The translations under genes and the position numbers were made by a program. A stretch of 64,000 nucleotides of DNA from Uloborus plumipes. Lineage: Eukaryota > Arthropoda > Arachnida > Araneae > Uloboridae. The stretch lies in contig JAXGGA010001058.1 of the NCBI GenBank assembly GCA_038373865.1, forward strand, positions 107,431 through 171,430. Direction: 5' to 3'. A model generated the notes under the pieces. That model had not been told where the DNA came from. It did not search any database and saw only the letters and a program-made list of their open reading frames with translations. Positions 34,975-47,402 of the stretch are shown here, in pieces (the stretch's first letter is position 1; every line of letters begins with the position of its first letter).

Positions 34975-35990
34975 GGCAGGAATTCAAGTGAAACAGGCGA
35001 TCGCAAATTACAATCGCTACCAGTGGCGGCGCTAGGTGGAGGGCAGGGGGGGGCAATTGCCCCCCCCCCCCCCGTCGGAAGCGTCTTGAACCCCCGTCGG
35101 GGAAAATTCCTAGTTCGTCGGGGAAATTTTCCCAACAACAAAATTTTCCGACAGAAATCGACTGCCAAAAAGTTTACTGAATCCGACAGAAATGTAATAA
35201 AAAAATCTATCAAGCTAATAAAATGTTTTTCTTTCCAAAAAAAAACCAAAACATCTTCATTATTCATTGCAGTGGAACGCCAAACCCTGATCGTTAACTG
35301 TCCTCATCTTGCTGCATCCCTTTAGGCGTACTTTAGTTTTGGGGGAAAGTTACTTTTGTTCAGGTTAAAAAGGAGAAATGTTATTTTTTTTTCCCAAACA
35401 GATTAGACCCCCCACGAAAATCGCTAGCAGCATGTTTTAAACAAACATTCATTGACATTTGAGAAGAGACACTTTCCGATGACTATCCGATGGTGACAAG
35501 CCAATAAATCGCCTGAATTGCCCCTTCCTATAATGACTTCCTGTCATCGTCGCCTTTGCTGGTCGTCGCCTTTGCAGGTGGTGATCTCTGGGTGATTGTA
35601 ACTACTTTTTGTCCCAGGGCTCCTTTCAATGGCCCTGTTTTTGTCCTAAAAGCCCTAAAAGCCTATCGGCGCGCAACCCTGATCGGCGCGGTGACAATTA
35701 AGGCTGTCGGAAATTTTCAAAGGAAATGTGGAATGGGGAGGTCTAGAAGAACCTCGGACGAATCTCTTCAATAGCGCTGCTTTCACTCTGTGTCTGTTGA
35801 CCATTATGTGTGTGATGAGTTATAGGCGCGCACTCGTATATGAAGAAGAAAGTGCAGCTCAAATTCAAAATTTCTGCATCACAGAGGTAAGAACTTATTG
35901 TTTTATTTAAAGTAATGATAAAGCTTTGCCTTTCAATTTGCTTGGGATAAGTGGGACCGCTTTTTAGGACAGTTCGTTTTTTGAAGCCTT

Positions 35991-36140
35991 ATATCTGTAC
36001 CTTAGAACCAGACTAACGTAAGTCCATTTTCGTCATTTTTCGGTAGAGGGGAAAAACGATTGTCGAATACATCGTTTTTCCCCTCTACTGAAAAATGACG
36101 AAAATGGACTTACGTTAGTCTGGTTCTGAGGTACAGATAT
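35991..36140. repeat. 150-bp near-perfect hairpin
   Basis: The arms start 'atatctgtacctta' and end with the inverse. Each arm is about 66 bp, with few mismatches around a short loop near 36065. It could be a tiny MITE or a hairpin-RNA source. No expression signal is visible. Confidence 0.8.
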
Positions 36141-36623
36141 AAAAGTTTTAAAACACAAGAATTTAAACTTATTGACTTGTTTTATCTTGGACGTTATAAA
36201 TGAACAAAAGTCCACCATTATTTTCTAAAGTAATACTTTGCTGTTTTAGTGATTATTTAAAAAAGATCGCATGGGTGTCCCACTTAACCTATACTAAAAG
36301 GAAAAGAGGTCACACACCTTTTATTTAAATTTGAAGCAAGGTAATCTAAAACAGCGGTTCTCGACCTTTTTTGACCAGCGGACTGTCAAGAGCTTTTGAA
36401 CAAAACCAGGACCGGTGATGTTCTTCTTTTCTTGTCTTTTTCTCCTCTTTTTTTTGGGGGGGGGGGGAGGGTCCTTCATTTGCGGATCGATAAAACATGT
36501 TTTTTTTTCGACTTAAAGGAAAAAAAAATTCTATAAGAAAGAAATTAAATACTAGTGAAAAATTTTATGAATGGCTGAGGTTTTTCTCTCTTTTTCTTTT
36601 TTTTTTTTACAGAATAATAAAAA

Positions 36624-38254
36624 TCTTACTACTATTATATATGCGAAAGTTTGTATGGATGGATGGATGGATGTATGGATGGATGTATGGATGGATGTAT
36701 GTTTGTTCCTCTTTCACGCAAAAACTACTGAATGGATTTTGATGAAACTTTTACCACAATGTAGCTTATACATCAGAATAACACATAGGCTATAATTTAA
36801 AACGATATTCAAAACAGTTCGATCGGTAGCGCCTTTTTCATTCCAATTTAAGGTACATTATTTCTCATTAATCAAAAGGCATTGACCAAACTAATTCAGT
36901 ATTTAGTGTATCATCTCAACTCCCTGTCGAAAGCTATAATTGCGGGCATCATTTCTTCTTTCCGTATTTAATGTTCAAGGCTTTTCTCAAGTCAAATCAT
37001 GAAGGTTTTTTTTTCCAGCTTCATTTGGAATATCCAGGCTTTTACCATGATTTGTATTTAAAACGTTTTGTATAGTCTTAGTTGTATAAGTAGAATATTT
37101 ATCCTTAAGCAATGTGTTTCTTAATGTGCATTGCTGCGTGAAAATATTATTTCTTTAGAATAAATTGTATTCCTTTATTAGTAAATTGTTCACTGTATCA
37201 ATTACTTTCACAAGTTTCGTAAATTTGTCGGTCCTGCTTAATCGGGTAACGAATAAACGAATAAAATATCCTGGAACTGGATATTTCCCATGCCATAGTC
37301 GCAATACTAAAGATTCCGTTTAATCGAATTCTCCGCTTAATCAAATAATATTTCTTGGAACCGACAGTATTCGTTTGAGCGGGGCCGACAGTATATGTTT
37401 TAGAGTATCGGTAATGTAATCGCTTGAAGAGATTGGCAACTAATAAATGGATTGGGTTCATTATTTTCCAATTTAATGGAACTTTAAATACAACTTTACG
37501 GTATTTTTAAAAAAAAATTTTGCGCTGACTGGGCGGGTACTTACAATCGGTCACTTAGAATCCAATCGAACAGGTATCTTGCCGAATTTGTTGCAAGAAT
37601 ATTATAATAACTATATATGGGTAATTTTTTCAACTGACGCCAGTTTTGGCGCCAAAGACTATGTAATAATACTTTACTTCTTACACGATATAACTAAAAT
37701 AAAACGATTGTTGTCTGATATTTGTAGACTGCGCCAAAATCTTAATCATCGAGATAATACTCCCACAGTTGAAGAAAAGTTCAGGTTTTTTTTTTTGGCC
37801 GATTCCGTACGTTGTCATTAAAAAACTTTTAAAACTTACGTCAAAGCGTAAAGTAATCCGCATACGAAATTAATCAAACCCCAAAACTAAAATTACCATT
37901 AATTTGTGTTTTTCGCACAAATAATTGTCAAATGCTCCCTACTAATTTCGAAATCACTTAGGACAAAAACTTTTAGCGTCATTTCATGGTCAGCAATATT
38001 TTCTCAGCATTAAATGACAATTTTTCTTTGACAAAAATTACTGACTTAATAATACTTAAGTATATTTTCATAAAGTAGAGAGGGGAGCAAAATTATCCTA
38101 AGTATCCCAAAACAATTACCGCAAATTTAGCGACATTTTAAATCGTCAAAGCGAAGCGTACGTTTTGAGTTCTTTTAGTTTAGGGGAAAAAAAGGGATTA
38201 TAAATTGTTTCTCAATATTTTACTGGCCCAGGCAACGCCGGGTATTTTTGCTAG
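36624..38254 (+). mobile_element. Helitron copy 1 (1,631 bp, non-autonomous)
   Basis: It begins TCTTACTACTATTATATATG after an A. It ends with the hairpin gcccaggcaacgccgggta, a short spacer and CTAG before a T, with no target duplication: the Helitron signature. A (GGATGGAT)n stretch lies just inside the 5' end. The frames 37198-37461 (-) and 37579-37821 (+) recur in all three copies because the element is copied, not because they look coding. No Rep/helicase is present. Confidence 0.88.
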
Positions 38255-38511
38255 TTCCAAAATATTTACGAAAAACAGGAATATGTTTACAATAATAAAA
38301 GCTTCATTATTAATTAGTTATTGCGAGATCTATTTCATCGAAAACAATTTTCTTTTTTTAGCTGTCTATTGAAGTTGACTTATATTGCAGAAAAGTTAAC
38401 AATCCTTTTTTTCCAATGCAGTATTAAAAAGAATTTTGAGTATTTCTAAAAAAAATTTCAAATGTAAGCAGGTTTTTTTTTTATTATGGTTTTCCACTTA
38501 ACCCATTATTG

Positions 38512-39013
38512 CCTAGCGTCCCTTTTTAGGGACGGTCCAAAAAAGGGTCTGAATTTCCCCAAAATGATTATTTCAACCAAATAATAGTGTTCAATTAGTA
38601 CCTTGGTATTGTTTCAATTCGTTACTAACAGATTGCAGCACATAACCATTGTAAAGTGTGTTCTGTAGCAGTTTTAATATGATCTTTATCAAAAATTACA
38701 TCGTTCACAATCTCAAGAAAAAAAGCGAAGTTTTCAAAGTTATTCCCAGCTTCCCAGTTTATGTTAATTGCTGATTTTATTTCTTCATATAAAATGTCTT
38801 TTTAAATATTTTATCGCAGGCAGAATTTTTTTTTAGCAAAACAAGTTGTACCCTCTGTGGTCTGTCGTAACTTTTAAAGGACGATTTTTCTTTCCTTAAT
38901 GAAAAAATTGTTTTTTACATAATATTTTTTTAATTATTTTTCCTGTCCATTAAGCACTGTTTGTAACCAGTATACAAAACATTTTTGGGAAAAAAATGTC
39001 CGACATTAATGGG
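38512..39013. mobile_element. piggyBac-type MITE, copy 2 (502 bp, uninterrupted)
   Basis: The ends CCCATTATTGCCTAGCGTCC and, inverted at the right, CCCATTAATGTCGGACA are flanked by TTAA (38508-38511 and 39014-39017). It is in opposite orientation to 13943-16884. It preserves the empty site of the 2.4-kb hairpin element ('ttccttaatgaaaaa' near 38895). It contains the local hairpin 'cgtccctttttagggacg'. Confidence 0.87.
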
Positions 39014-39078
39014 TTAAGTATATATAAACTTGCAATCCTTAGTTTCAACAAGTCATTGATTTAAAAAAATATATATAA

Positions 39079-40705
39079 CTAGCAAAAATACCCGGCGTTG
39101 CCTGGGCCAGTGAAAATATTGAGAACCAATTTATAATCGATTTTTTTTCCTAAACTAAAAGAACTCAAAACGTACCGCTTTGACGATTTAAAATGTCGCT
39201 AAATTTGCGGTAATTGTTTTGGGATACCTAGGATACTTTTGCTCCCCTCCCTACTTTATGAAAATATGCTTAAGTATTATTAAGTCAGTAATTTTTGTCA
39301 AAGAAAAATTGTCATTTAATGTTGAGAAAATATTGCTGACCATGAAATGACGCTAAAAGTTTTTGTCCTAAGTGATTTCGAAATTTGTAGGGAGCATTTG
39401 ACAATTATTTGTGCGAAAAACACAAATTATTGGTAATTTTAGTTTTGGGGTTTGATTAATTTCGTATGCGGATTACTTTACGCTTTGACATAAGTTTTAA
39501 AAGTTTTTTTAATGACAACGTACGGGATCGGCCAAAAAAAAAAAGCCTGAACTTTTCTTCAACTGTGGGAGTATTATCTCGATGATTAAGATTTTGGCGC
39601 AGTCTACAAATATCAGACAACAATCGTTTTATTTTAGTTATATCATGTAAGAAGTAAAGTATTATTACATAGTCTTTGGCGCCAAAACTGGCGTCAGTTG
39701 AAAAAATTACCAATATATAGTTATTATAATATTCTTGCAACAAATTCGGCAAGATACCTGTTCGATTGGATTCTAAGTGACCGATTGTAAGTACCCGCCC
39801 AGTGAGCGCAAATTTTTTTTTAAAAATACCGTAAAGTTGTATTTAAAGTTCCATTAAATTGGAAAATAATGAACCCAATCCATTTATTAGTTGCCAATCT
39901 CTTCAAGCAATTACATTACCGATACTCTAAAACATATACTGTCGGCCCCGCTCAAACGAATACTGTCGGTTCCAAGAAATATTATTTGATTAAGCGGAGA
40001 ATTCGATTAAACGGAATCTTTAGTATTGCGACTATGGCATGGGAAATATCCAGTTCCAGGATATTTTATTCGTTTATTCGTTACCCGATTAAGCAGGACC
40101 GACAAATTTACGAAACTTGTGAAAATAATTGATACAGTGAACAATTTACTAATAAAGGAATACAATTTATTCTAAAGAAATAATATTTTCACGCAGCAAT
40201 GCACATTAAGAAACACATTGCTTAAGGATAAATATTCTACTTGTACAACTAAGACTATACAAAATGTTTTAAATACAAATCATGGTAAAAGCCTGGATAT
40301 TCCCCATGAAGCTGGAAAAAAAACCTTCATGATTTGACTTGAGAAAAGCCTTGAACATTAAATACGGAAAGAAGAAATGATGCCCGCAATTATAGCTTTC
40401 GACAGGGAGTTGAGATGATACACTAAATACTGAATTAGTTTGGTCAATGCCTTTTGATTTATGAGAAATAATGTACCTTAAATTGGAATGAAAAAGGCGC
40501 TACCGATCGAACTTTTTTGAATATCGTTTTAAATTATAGCCTATGTGTTATTCTGATGTATAAGCTACATTGTGGTAAAAGTTTCATCAAAATCCATTCA
40601 GTAGTTTTTGCGTGAAAGAGGAACAAACATACATCCATCCATACATCCATCCATACATCCATCCATCCATCCATACAAACTTTCGCATATATAATAGTAG
40701 TAAGA
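39079..40705 (-). mobile_element. Helitron copy 2 (1,627 bp)
   Basis: It is near-identical to copy 1 but inverted. On the - strand it is A|TCTTAC ... CTAG|T with the same terminal hairpin. Copies 1 and 2 form a head-to-head inverted pair around the TTAA MITE. Confidence 0.88.
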
Positions 40706-41132
40706 TAACACTTCAAAAGCTTTTGAATTTTGAGTTTAAATTCTATGAAATTTGTTTTTCACGTGCAGCATTTAAGTAACACATCAAATCAAACTGCATA
40801 TAATTCCCTTTTAAATAAACTATTAAACAGTTCTGTTGCCATAAACGTAGCGTCGGGGGGGGGGGGTACAGGGGCTTACCCCCCCCCCCCCCAATTTGCC
40901 GGACACTTTATCTTTGAAACCTGAAGATGTCTAAAATCTGAATAAAAATCGTAGTAAAAATATCGTTTACAGTTATTTTCATTTATTTTATCTTGTTATA
41001 CCCATATGCCTGGGGGAGAGGGGGACTGGGGGAATACAGACCCTCTGTCAAAAATGTTCTGGTGCCAAACTTTTCCAAAATTGGAACAAAAATCATCAGG
41101 AAAATTATTTCCGTTTATGGTTATCCTCTAGC
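40706..41132. other. unassigned stretch with G11 and C14 runs
   Basis: Part of hAT element B. Long G and C homopolymers lie at about 40855-40893 and no gene is evident. It may hold part of a further hAT-type end ('cgtagcgtcggggg'). Confidence 0.4.
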
Positions 41133-41630
41133 CAGTGGCGTACATATGTTTGAATTTTGGAGGGGGCCGAAGTAACCAAGCATAGCCAAGCTTATTTCAG
41201 ACTTTCGTTAGGGAAAGGGTGGTGGTTCGGGAACCCTCAACTGGAAATGTTTTAAAATTGATGTTCTGAAAACCCATTTTAGGCTATCTTTAATGACGAA
41301 AAGAAAAAAGTATGGATTCAGAAGCTGCTTTTGTGACATTGAAGTTTTAAATTCGCAATGCGCTATAATTCGTTGAAAGAAATCGAGAGGGTAGGGCGCT
41401 CTCTCTCAGAACATTTTCGAAATTTGAGTGATAGAAAGGTGTTTGAAGGCTCTCCCGGAAATTTTTTGGCATTGAGGCTCGTAACTGCAATTTTAAGTTG
41501 TCTTTGTTGATGTTTAGCGAAAAGGGGAGAAATTCGGGACCTTTCCTTTTTGAAAACACATTTTAAAATTATTTCGGGACAATTTTCCTTGATTTTGGGA
41601 GCCTGGGCCCCACCCATATATACGCCCTTG
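41133..41630. mobile_element. 498-bp hAT-type MITE
   Basis: The left end CAGTGGCGTACATATG and the right end, inverted, CAAGGGCGTATATATG are flanked by a perfect 8-bp duplication CCTCTAGC (41125-41132 and 41631-41638). It has no transposase; the overlapping frames on both strands are composition effects. Confidence 0.82.
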
Positions 41631-43972
41631 CCTCTAGCGCAGCCAGAATTACCATCTGGAAGGTTTTTTTGGTCAAAACAGTCCTTACGATTGCCATTAA
41701 TATTAAATGTTAGGTCTCGCCCCTTTCCTGGCGGCACTATATTTTATCTTGAGCGTCTCCATGTTTGTTGCTCTGCTAAAATAATAATTTAAACAAGTAT
41801 GGAATCATAAAACGGTGGGCATGTATAGTGATTGGGTGTAATCCCAACTATTTTATATGGACCTTTTTATGGTATAAATTTTAAAATTCTATGTAACTGC
41901 TTACTGCACTAGAAAATAATTTTAACTTGAAAATACTATTTTCATAAAATATGGCTCGTTGTAAGAGAGAGAGAGAGAGAGAGCAGAAATACAAAACAAT
42001 TACGCGACTGTATCATGTGTCAGGTTATGCAATGAAAAACGTAAATATTTATTTTAAAATATGGACTTCAGCATAGAGTTAATTATCTTTCTTCATAAAT
42101 CAAAAATTTCACTTTCTAAATATTTCTTTCAAGCATTTGGCATTCATAATCATATTTAAAAAATTACATGACAAATGCAAGATAATTGCTAAAAAAATCT
42201 TATAGTGTATATAATAAGTGTCTTACAGTGTACAAAACACATTATTTATTTTTGTCTAAAATATGTTTTTTATTACGTTGTTTTTTAGATAATCTGAATA
42301 CATAATTCTTGTCTCGTACTTGATTTACAAACTTTTTACTTAAGTGCTACGACAAACTTAAGAATACCTATGCTATTACTTACAATTGTATCCAGTATAT
42401 TTCTGGAAGCGTACTATTGAATCCTTTAAAATTTTGTCATTAAGTTACGACTTATTTCTGGATGATAATTCAAAGTTGAGCAAACATATTTATTTTAACT
42501 AATTTTATCTGTTGTATTTTTTTTTTCGAACGGAAAGAACTTTTTATGAAATATGTAACTTTTAAGGGGGTTTTATTTGACTTTTCTTTCTTCATTAGAC
42601 TCAATTATTTCATAAAATGTAGGATTTCATACCGTTTTTCCAAAATTTCTCCCCGGGAAAACCCCCCAACCCCCCTGAAATTTAGGATAGTCTACACCAC
42701 AAAACAGATTATTGTATTACTTTTCTGATACAGATCCAACTATAAGATTAATCCAAAAAACAAAGAAAAAACAAAGAGAGCACATTAAAAAATGTGAGGA
42801 ATATCAGCGAAAAGGCACATAAAGGTGAGCTAATGGTCTGTTTTGTAACCGAAGAAGTTGATCAGACAAAAGACCCATATCTGTAATAACTTAGAGCCCC
42901 GTCTACATTTTGCCTGGTAACTGAGCAAAAAAGTTGAATTAATTGTGAGTGCAATTTATCCGAAAAGTAACGAAAAATCTAAGTGAAAATTGGGCGGGGG
43001 AGGGAGCGAAGACTCAATCTGCACTCCTAAACTTCGAGTTTTGTTTTCTAATGAAATTAAATATCGAGTACATTTTAAATTTAACCTTTATACTTTTTGT
43101 ACCTTTAGGAATTTAAACTTAGATAAACAAAAATATATTCAATTTATAATAATCATTATTTCAACTTCGTATTATTTAACGTGATTAAAACAACAAAAGT
43201 TTGCAACAAACACATCATTTAAAATATTAAACTTACTTCGAAAAGATTTTTGTCGCTGTTGATGCAAAACAGATGTAATTCCATTAAACAGTCAAGTACG
43301 ATGAATAACGAAGGACTCGCTCTGTTTCTTTAAGAGAAAATCGAACGGATTGCTAAAATAGCCTAATTGGTTGAAAAAGCCGTGGGACTATCCATTGCTT
43401 AAAAAGTGGCGGGAAGCACAACAAGCACGAAAGAAGAAAAGAAAAAAAAACTATTTAGCTGGCGTTTCTCATTGTTACTTAAGAATCCCAATACGTCCTT
43501 TTCTTCGAATGGCGCCTTTTTTTTATTTCAAGCTTTTTCCCAGACAGCCTCAGACAGCATAAAAAAGGTCCCCACCCCAATATAACGCTTCTCCCTAGAA
43601 ATCCCCGAAGCATCAATTCCGAACAGAGATAGCAAGAGACCTGAAGGCCCGTTTTGCCGAAGACCCACAAAGCCATTGTTTCCCTCCCTTTTACTTTGTG
43701 AGTTGGGTCAGAAAAGTGTAACCGCTGCGCTAGAAGAGGTGCTGAGTAATCAGCGTCCCCCCCCCTCAAGAAAGAAACAGTTCTAGCTGTGATCCCAAAC
43801 GGCCGGCCCTGTGAGAACCTAGGAGGATGGTGAGAGCGGCCGGCCCAACTTTTTTTTTTCGAAATAATTTTTTTGATTAAAAAATAAATAAATATAGAAA
43901 GAAAACGGCCCAGAGTAGATGCGGCCCATGTGGAATTTTCCACATCTTCCACATGGCCAGTCCGCCCCTGGC
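41631..43972. other. interior of hAT element B, mostly unassigned
   Basis: A (GA)n run lies at 41965-41983. At 43957-43970 the sequence 'ccagtccgcccctg' looks like the right end of a further hAT-type element (inverted CAGGGGCGGACTGG), but I found no left partner. The 168-codon - strand frame (43479-43985) covers GC-richer DNA leading into that end and shows no domain I recognise. Confidence 0.35.
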
Positions 43973-44132
43973 TACTTGAGCCCACAGTAAAATGATAAAA
44001 TCTGGGTGTGGCACTAGCGTTAGAGACTGCAGAGGGCTTCTACCTAGTGGAGAAACGAGGAACTACGTGCAAGTCTTCAACTAGTAGGTACCAAACCTAG
44101 ATTTTATCATTTTATTGTAGTGGGCTCAAGTA
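43973..44132. mobile_element. 160-bp palindromic MITE-like sequence
   Basis: The arms TACTTGAGCCCAC...AAATGATAAAATCT and the inverse ending at 44132 fold into a hairpin. No clear duplication was seen. Confidence 0.6.
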
Positions 44133-44305
44133 ACCCCCTAGGGTCCAAGTAACCCTGATTTACAGGAACTTATCAATTTTTGAAAATCCAATGAGAGAAG
44201 AAAGATAATTAGAGAAGAAAGTCTACACTATGTAGTTTATAAAGCAAGTCACCTTTTCCTCGTTTTGTTTATTTGTTGCGTTAACTATTTGAATTATATT
44301 ATCTA

Positions 44306-45932
44306 CTAGCAAAAATACCCGGCGTTGCCTGGGCCAGTGAAAATATTGAGAACCAATTTATAATCGCTTTTTTTTTTCCTAAACTAAAAGAACTCAAAAC
44401 GTACCGCTTTGACGATTTAAAATGTCGCTAAATTTGCGGTAATTGTTTTGGGATACCTAGGATACTTTTGCTCCCCTCCCTACTTTATGAAAATATGCTT
44501 AAGTATTATTAAGTCAGTAATTTTTGTCAAAGAAAAATTGTCATTTAATGTTGAGAAAATATTGCTGACCATGAAATGACGCTAAAAGTTTTTGTCCTAA
44601 GTGATTTCGAAATTTGTAGGGAGCATTTGACAATTATTTGTGCGAAAAACACAAATTATTGGTAATTTTAGTTTTGGGGTTTGATTAATTTCGTATGCGG
44701 ATTACTTTACGCTTTGACATAAGTTTTAAAAGTTTTTTTAATGACAACGTACGGGATCGGCCAAAAAAAAAAAAAAAAAGCCTGAACTTTTCTTCAACTG
44801 TGGGAGTATTATCTTGATGATTAAGATTTTGGCGCAGTCTACAAATATCAGACAACAATCGTTTTATTTTAGTTATATCATGTAAGAAGTAAAGTATTAT
44901 TACATAGTCTTTGGCGCCAAAACTGGCGTCAGTTGAAAACATTACCAATATATAGTTATTATAATATTCTTGCAACAAATTCGGCAAGATACCTGTTCGA
45001 TTGGATTCTAAGTGACCGATTGTAAGTACCCGCCCAGTCAGCGCAAAAATTTTTTTTTAAATACCGTAAAGTTGTATTTAAAGTTCCATTAAATTGGAAA
45101 ATAATGAACCCAATCCATTTATTAGTTGCCAATCTCTTCAAGCGATTACATTACCGATACTCTAAAACATATACTGTCGGCCCCGCTCAAACGAATACTG
45201 TCGGTTCCAAGAAATATTATTTGATTAAGCGGAGAATTCGATTAAACGGAATCTTTAGTATTGCGACTATGGCATGGGAAATATCCAGTTCCAGGATATT
45301 TTATTCGTTTATTCGTTACCCGATTAAGCAGGACCGACAAATTTACGAAACTTGTGAAAATAATTGATACAGTGAACAATTTACTAATAAAGGAATACAA
45401 TTTATTCTAAAGAAATAATATTTTCACGCAGCAATGCACATTAAGAAACACATTGCTTAAGGATAAATATTCTACTTATACAACTAAGACTATACAAAAC
45501 GTTTTAAATACAAATCATGGTAAAAGAATGGATATTCCAAATGAAGCTGGAAAAAAAACCTTCATGATTTGACTTGAGAAAAGCCTTGAACATTAAATAC
45601 GGAAAGAAGAAATGATGCCCGCAATTATAGCTTTCGACAGGGAGTTGAGATGATACACTAAATACTGAATTAGTTTGGTCAATGCCTTTTGATTAATGAG
45701 AAATAATGTACCTTAAATTGGAATGAAAAAGGCGCTACCGATCGAACTGTTTTGAATATCGTTTTAAATTATAGCCTATGTGTTATTCTGATGTATAAGC
45801 TACATTGTGGTAAAAGTTTCATCAAAATCCATTCAGTAGTTTTTGCGTGAAAGAGGAACAAACATACATCCATCCATACATCCATCCATACATCCATCCA
45901 TCCAAACTTTCGCATATATAATAGTAGTAAGA
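44306..45932 (-). mobile_element. Helitron copy 3 (1,627 bp)
   Basis: Same ends, hairpin and interior as copies 1 and 2. On the - strand it is A|TCTTAC ... CTAG|T. Small differences include the length of the A-run at 44763-44779 and fewer GGAT units at the 5' side. Confidence 0.88.
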
Positions 45933-46037
45933 TTATTGTATCTTCTTTTCTTTCTTTCTCTCTCTCTCTTGGGTGAAAACTTTTTTTAAGATGGATGATC
46001 AAAAATCTCTAAGGAACAGTCACATTTTTCTGCGGTC

Positions 46038-46232
46038 CAGTGCCGGTCTACCGGAACAACAGGGCCCGATTATGGTATCGAGAGGCCCCAGGCCAAACAC
46101 ATTTCCGGGGTCCTAACTGTAGTTAAATTTAGCAGTTTCATCCATTAGCTGAAACAATTTTAGCCAATTAGAGGTCCTTGTAGAGTCGGGGCCCCAGGCG
46201 ACGGCCTAGTTGGCCTATTCAGTAATCAGGCT
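46038..46232. mobile_element. ~195-bp hAT-like insertion near the right end of hAT element B
   Basis: It begins CAGTGCCGGTCTACC after CTGCGGTC (46030-46037) and is followed by CTGCGGAC (46233-46240), an 8-bp duplication with one mismatch. The ends are only weakly inverted. Confidence 0.4.
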
Positions 46233-46469
46233 CTGCGGACCACCGGTTAAGAACCGCTGATCTAAAAAAGGGGTCTTTCTTGATAAAAGAGGAAAATTTT
46301 TACTATGTAATATTTTTTGTAAATTCATTCATTTGTGATACATATACTGACATTTCTGTTTGATGGAAAATTATAAAACAAAAACTAAACAATTACATCT
46401 GAAAATTTATTTAAAGCCTTAACCTATTTATTGTAGTGCCATATATACAAAGTGGGATCCTGCTAAAAG

Positions 46470-46573
46470 GTCCAAAACCCCAAAAGATCCACGTCCAAAG
46501 GGTCTGCGGGCTTCTATACTTCGGATCTTTTGGACGTGGATATTCTGTTCGTGGACCTTTTGGTTTTGGACCT
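46470..46573. repeat. ~104-bp imperfect hairpin
   Basis: 'ggtccaaaaccccaaaagat' is mirrored by 'ttttggttttggacc'. Inside, 'gatccacgtccaaag' faces 'cttttggacgtggat'. The frames of both strands here follow from this symmetry. Confidence 0.6.
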
Positions 46574-46998
46574 TCCATCCAACATTCCTATAAAGTAGTG
46601 TCAAATGAACAATATACTTGATTAAGATCAATTTTGATAACTTAACAAACATTATAGGTCGAAAAAATGAAGTGTAAACACTATACATGACAGCATTTAT
46701 TTAAACTTGGCTGAGAGAGAATTGTTATCACTTCATACTCAGTAATAATTCCAATATTATCTGAATCAAGCTATTTCCATTCTTTCTTTCAAATTACAAA
46801 AATTAGAGCTACATACATGCCACTTGCCACTTTATAACTTTCCCTGATATAAGTTTCAAATACATAGTTACCAACTTTTGCAGTTTTTGTAGCTGAACTA
46901 TGAATTCCTTTCAAGTCTACATAATTATCTTGTATTTCAGCATAAAAATTCCTCATCATATTTGCTTTTCATTTTAAAATCATAACTCTTAAGAAAAT

Positions 46999-47402
46999 AG
47001 GCGGCTCGTACAGGAGGGCAAGGGGGACCTCCCCACTTCTAATAGTAAAGTATAACATCATTTTCCATGGTTAAAAAGTAATGATCGATTGAAAAACGAT
47101 TTATTTCACAAAAATAAAAGAAGAAAATGCCAGTAACAAGCTGAAAATTCCAACTTTTTTCAAGTTATTTCATAAAAGTGGAATTTTGAACCGTAAGAGG
47201 GAATGAGTCATATATGGCCTGGTTGAGTTTTCTGACTATATTCCGCATTTTTTAGAGCTCATTTAATTAGTAATGTTAAAATAAAATAATATAACCCAAT
47301 TTTACAAAAAAAAACTTCCGGAGGGGCTGACTTCACACCTCCCCTCCCTACACACATTTCTTTTGACCCCCCTCCCCCACTTTGTAGGTATACCAGCCGC
47401 CT
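46999..47402. mobile_element. possible 404-bp MITE with AGGCGGCT ends
   Basis: The ends AGGCGGCTCGTAC and, inverted, AGGCGGCTGGTATAC are followed by AAGAACTA, while AAGAAAAT precedes the left end. The duplication is imperfect. It lies in the right part of hAT element A. Confidence 0.4.

Larger units (their letters stand above)
36352..46259. mobile_element. hAT-type element B, 9.9 kb with nested insertions
   Basis: The left end is CAGCGGTTCTCGACCTTTTT and the right end, inverted, is CAGCGGTTCTTAACCGGTGG. The 8-bp duplication ATCTAAAA is perfect (36344-36351 and 46260-46267). CAGNGGTTCTC-type ends are classical for hAT elements. It lies inside hAT element A and contains three Helitrons, a TTAA MITE and smaller hAT-type MITEs. 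No transposase was seen. Confidence 0.85.

Noticed and set aside
36497..36795. Frame rich in MDGWMDVWMD repeats
   Set aside because: It translates the (GGATGGAT)n run at the Helitron 5' end.
43479..43985. 168-codon - strand frame
   Set aside because: It crosses GC-richer transposon DNA and a hAT-like end, with no recognisable domain.
37198..45367. Frames beginning MNPIHLLVANLFK and MPNLLQEYYNNYI repeated three times
   Set aside because: They recur only because the Helitron is copied; they overlap antisense and resemble no known protein.
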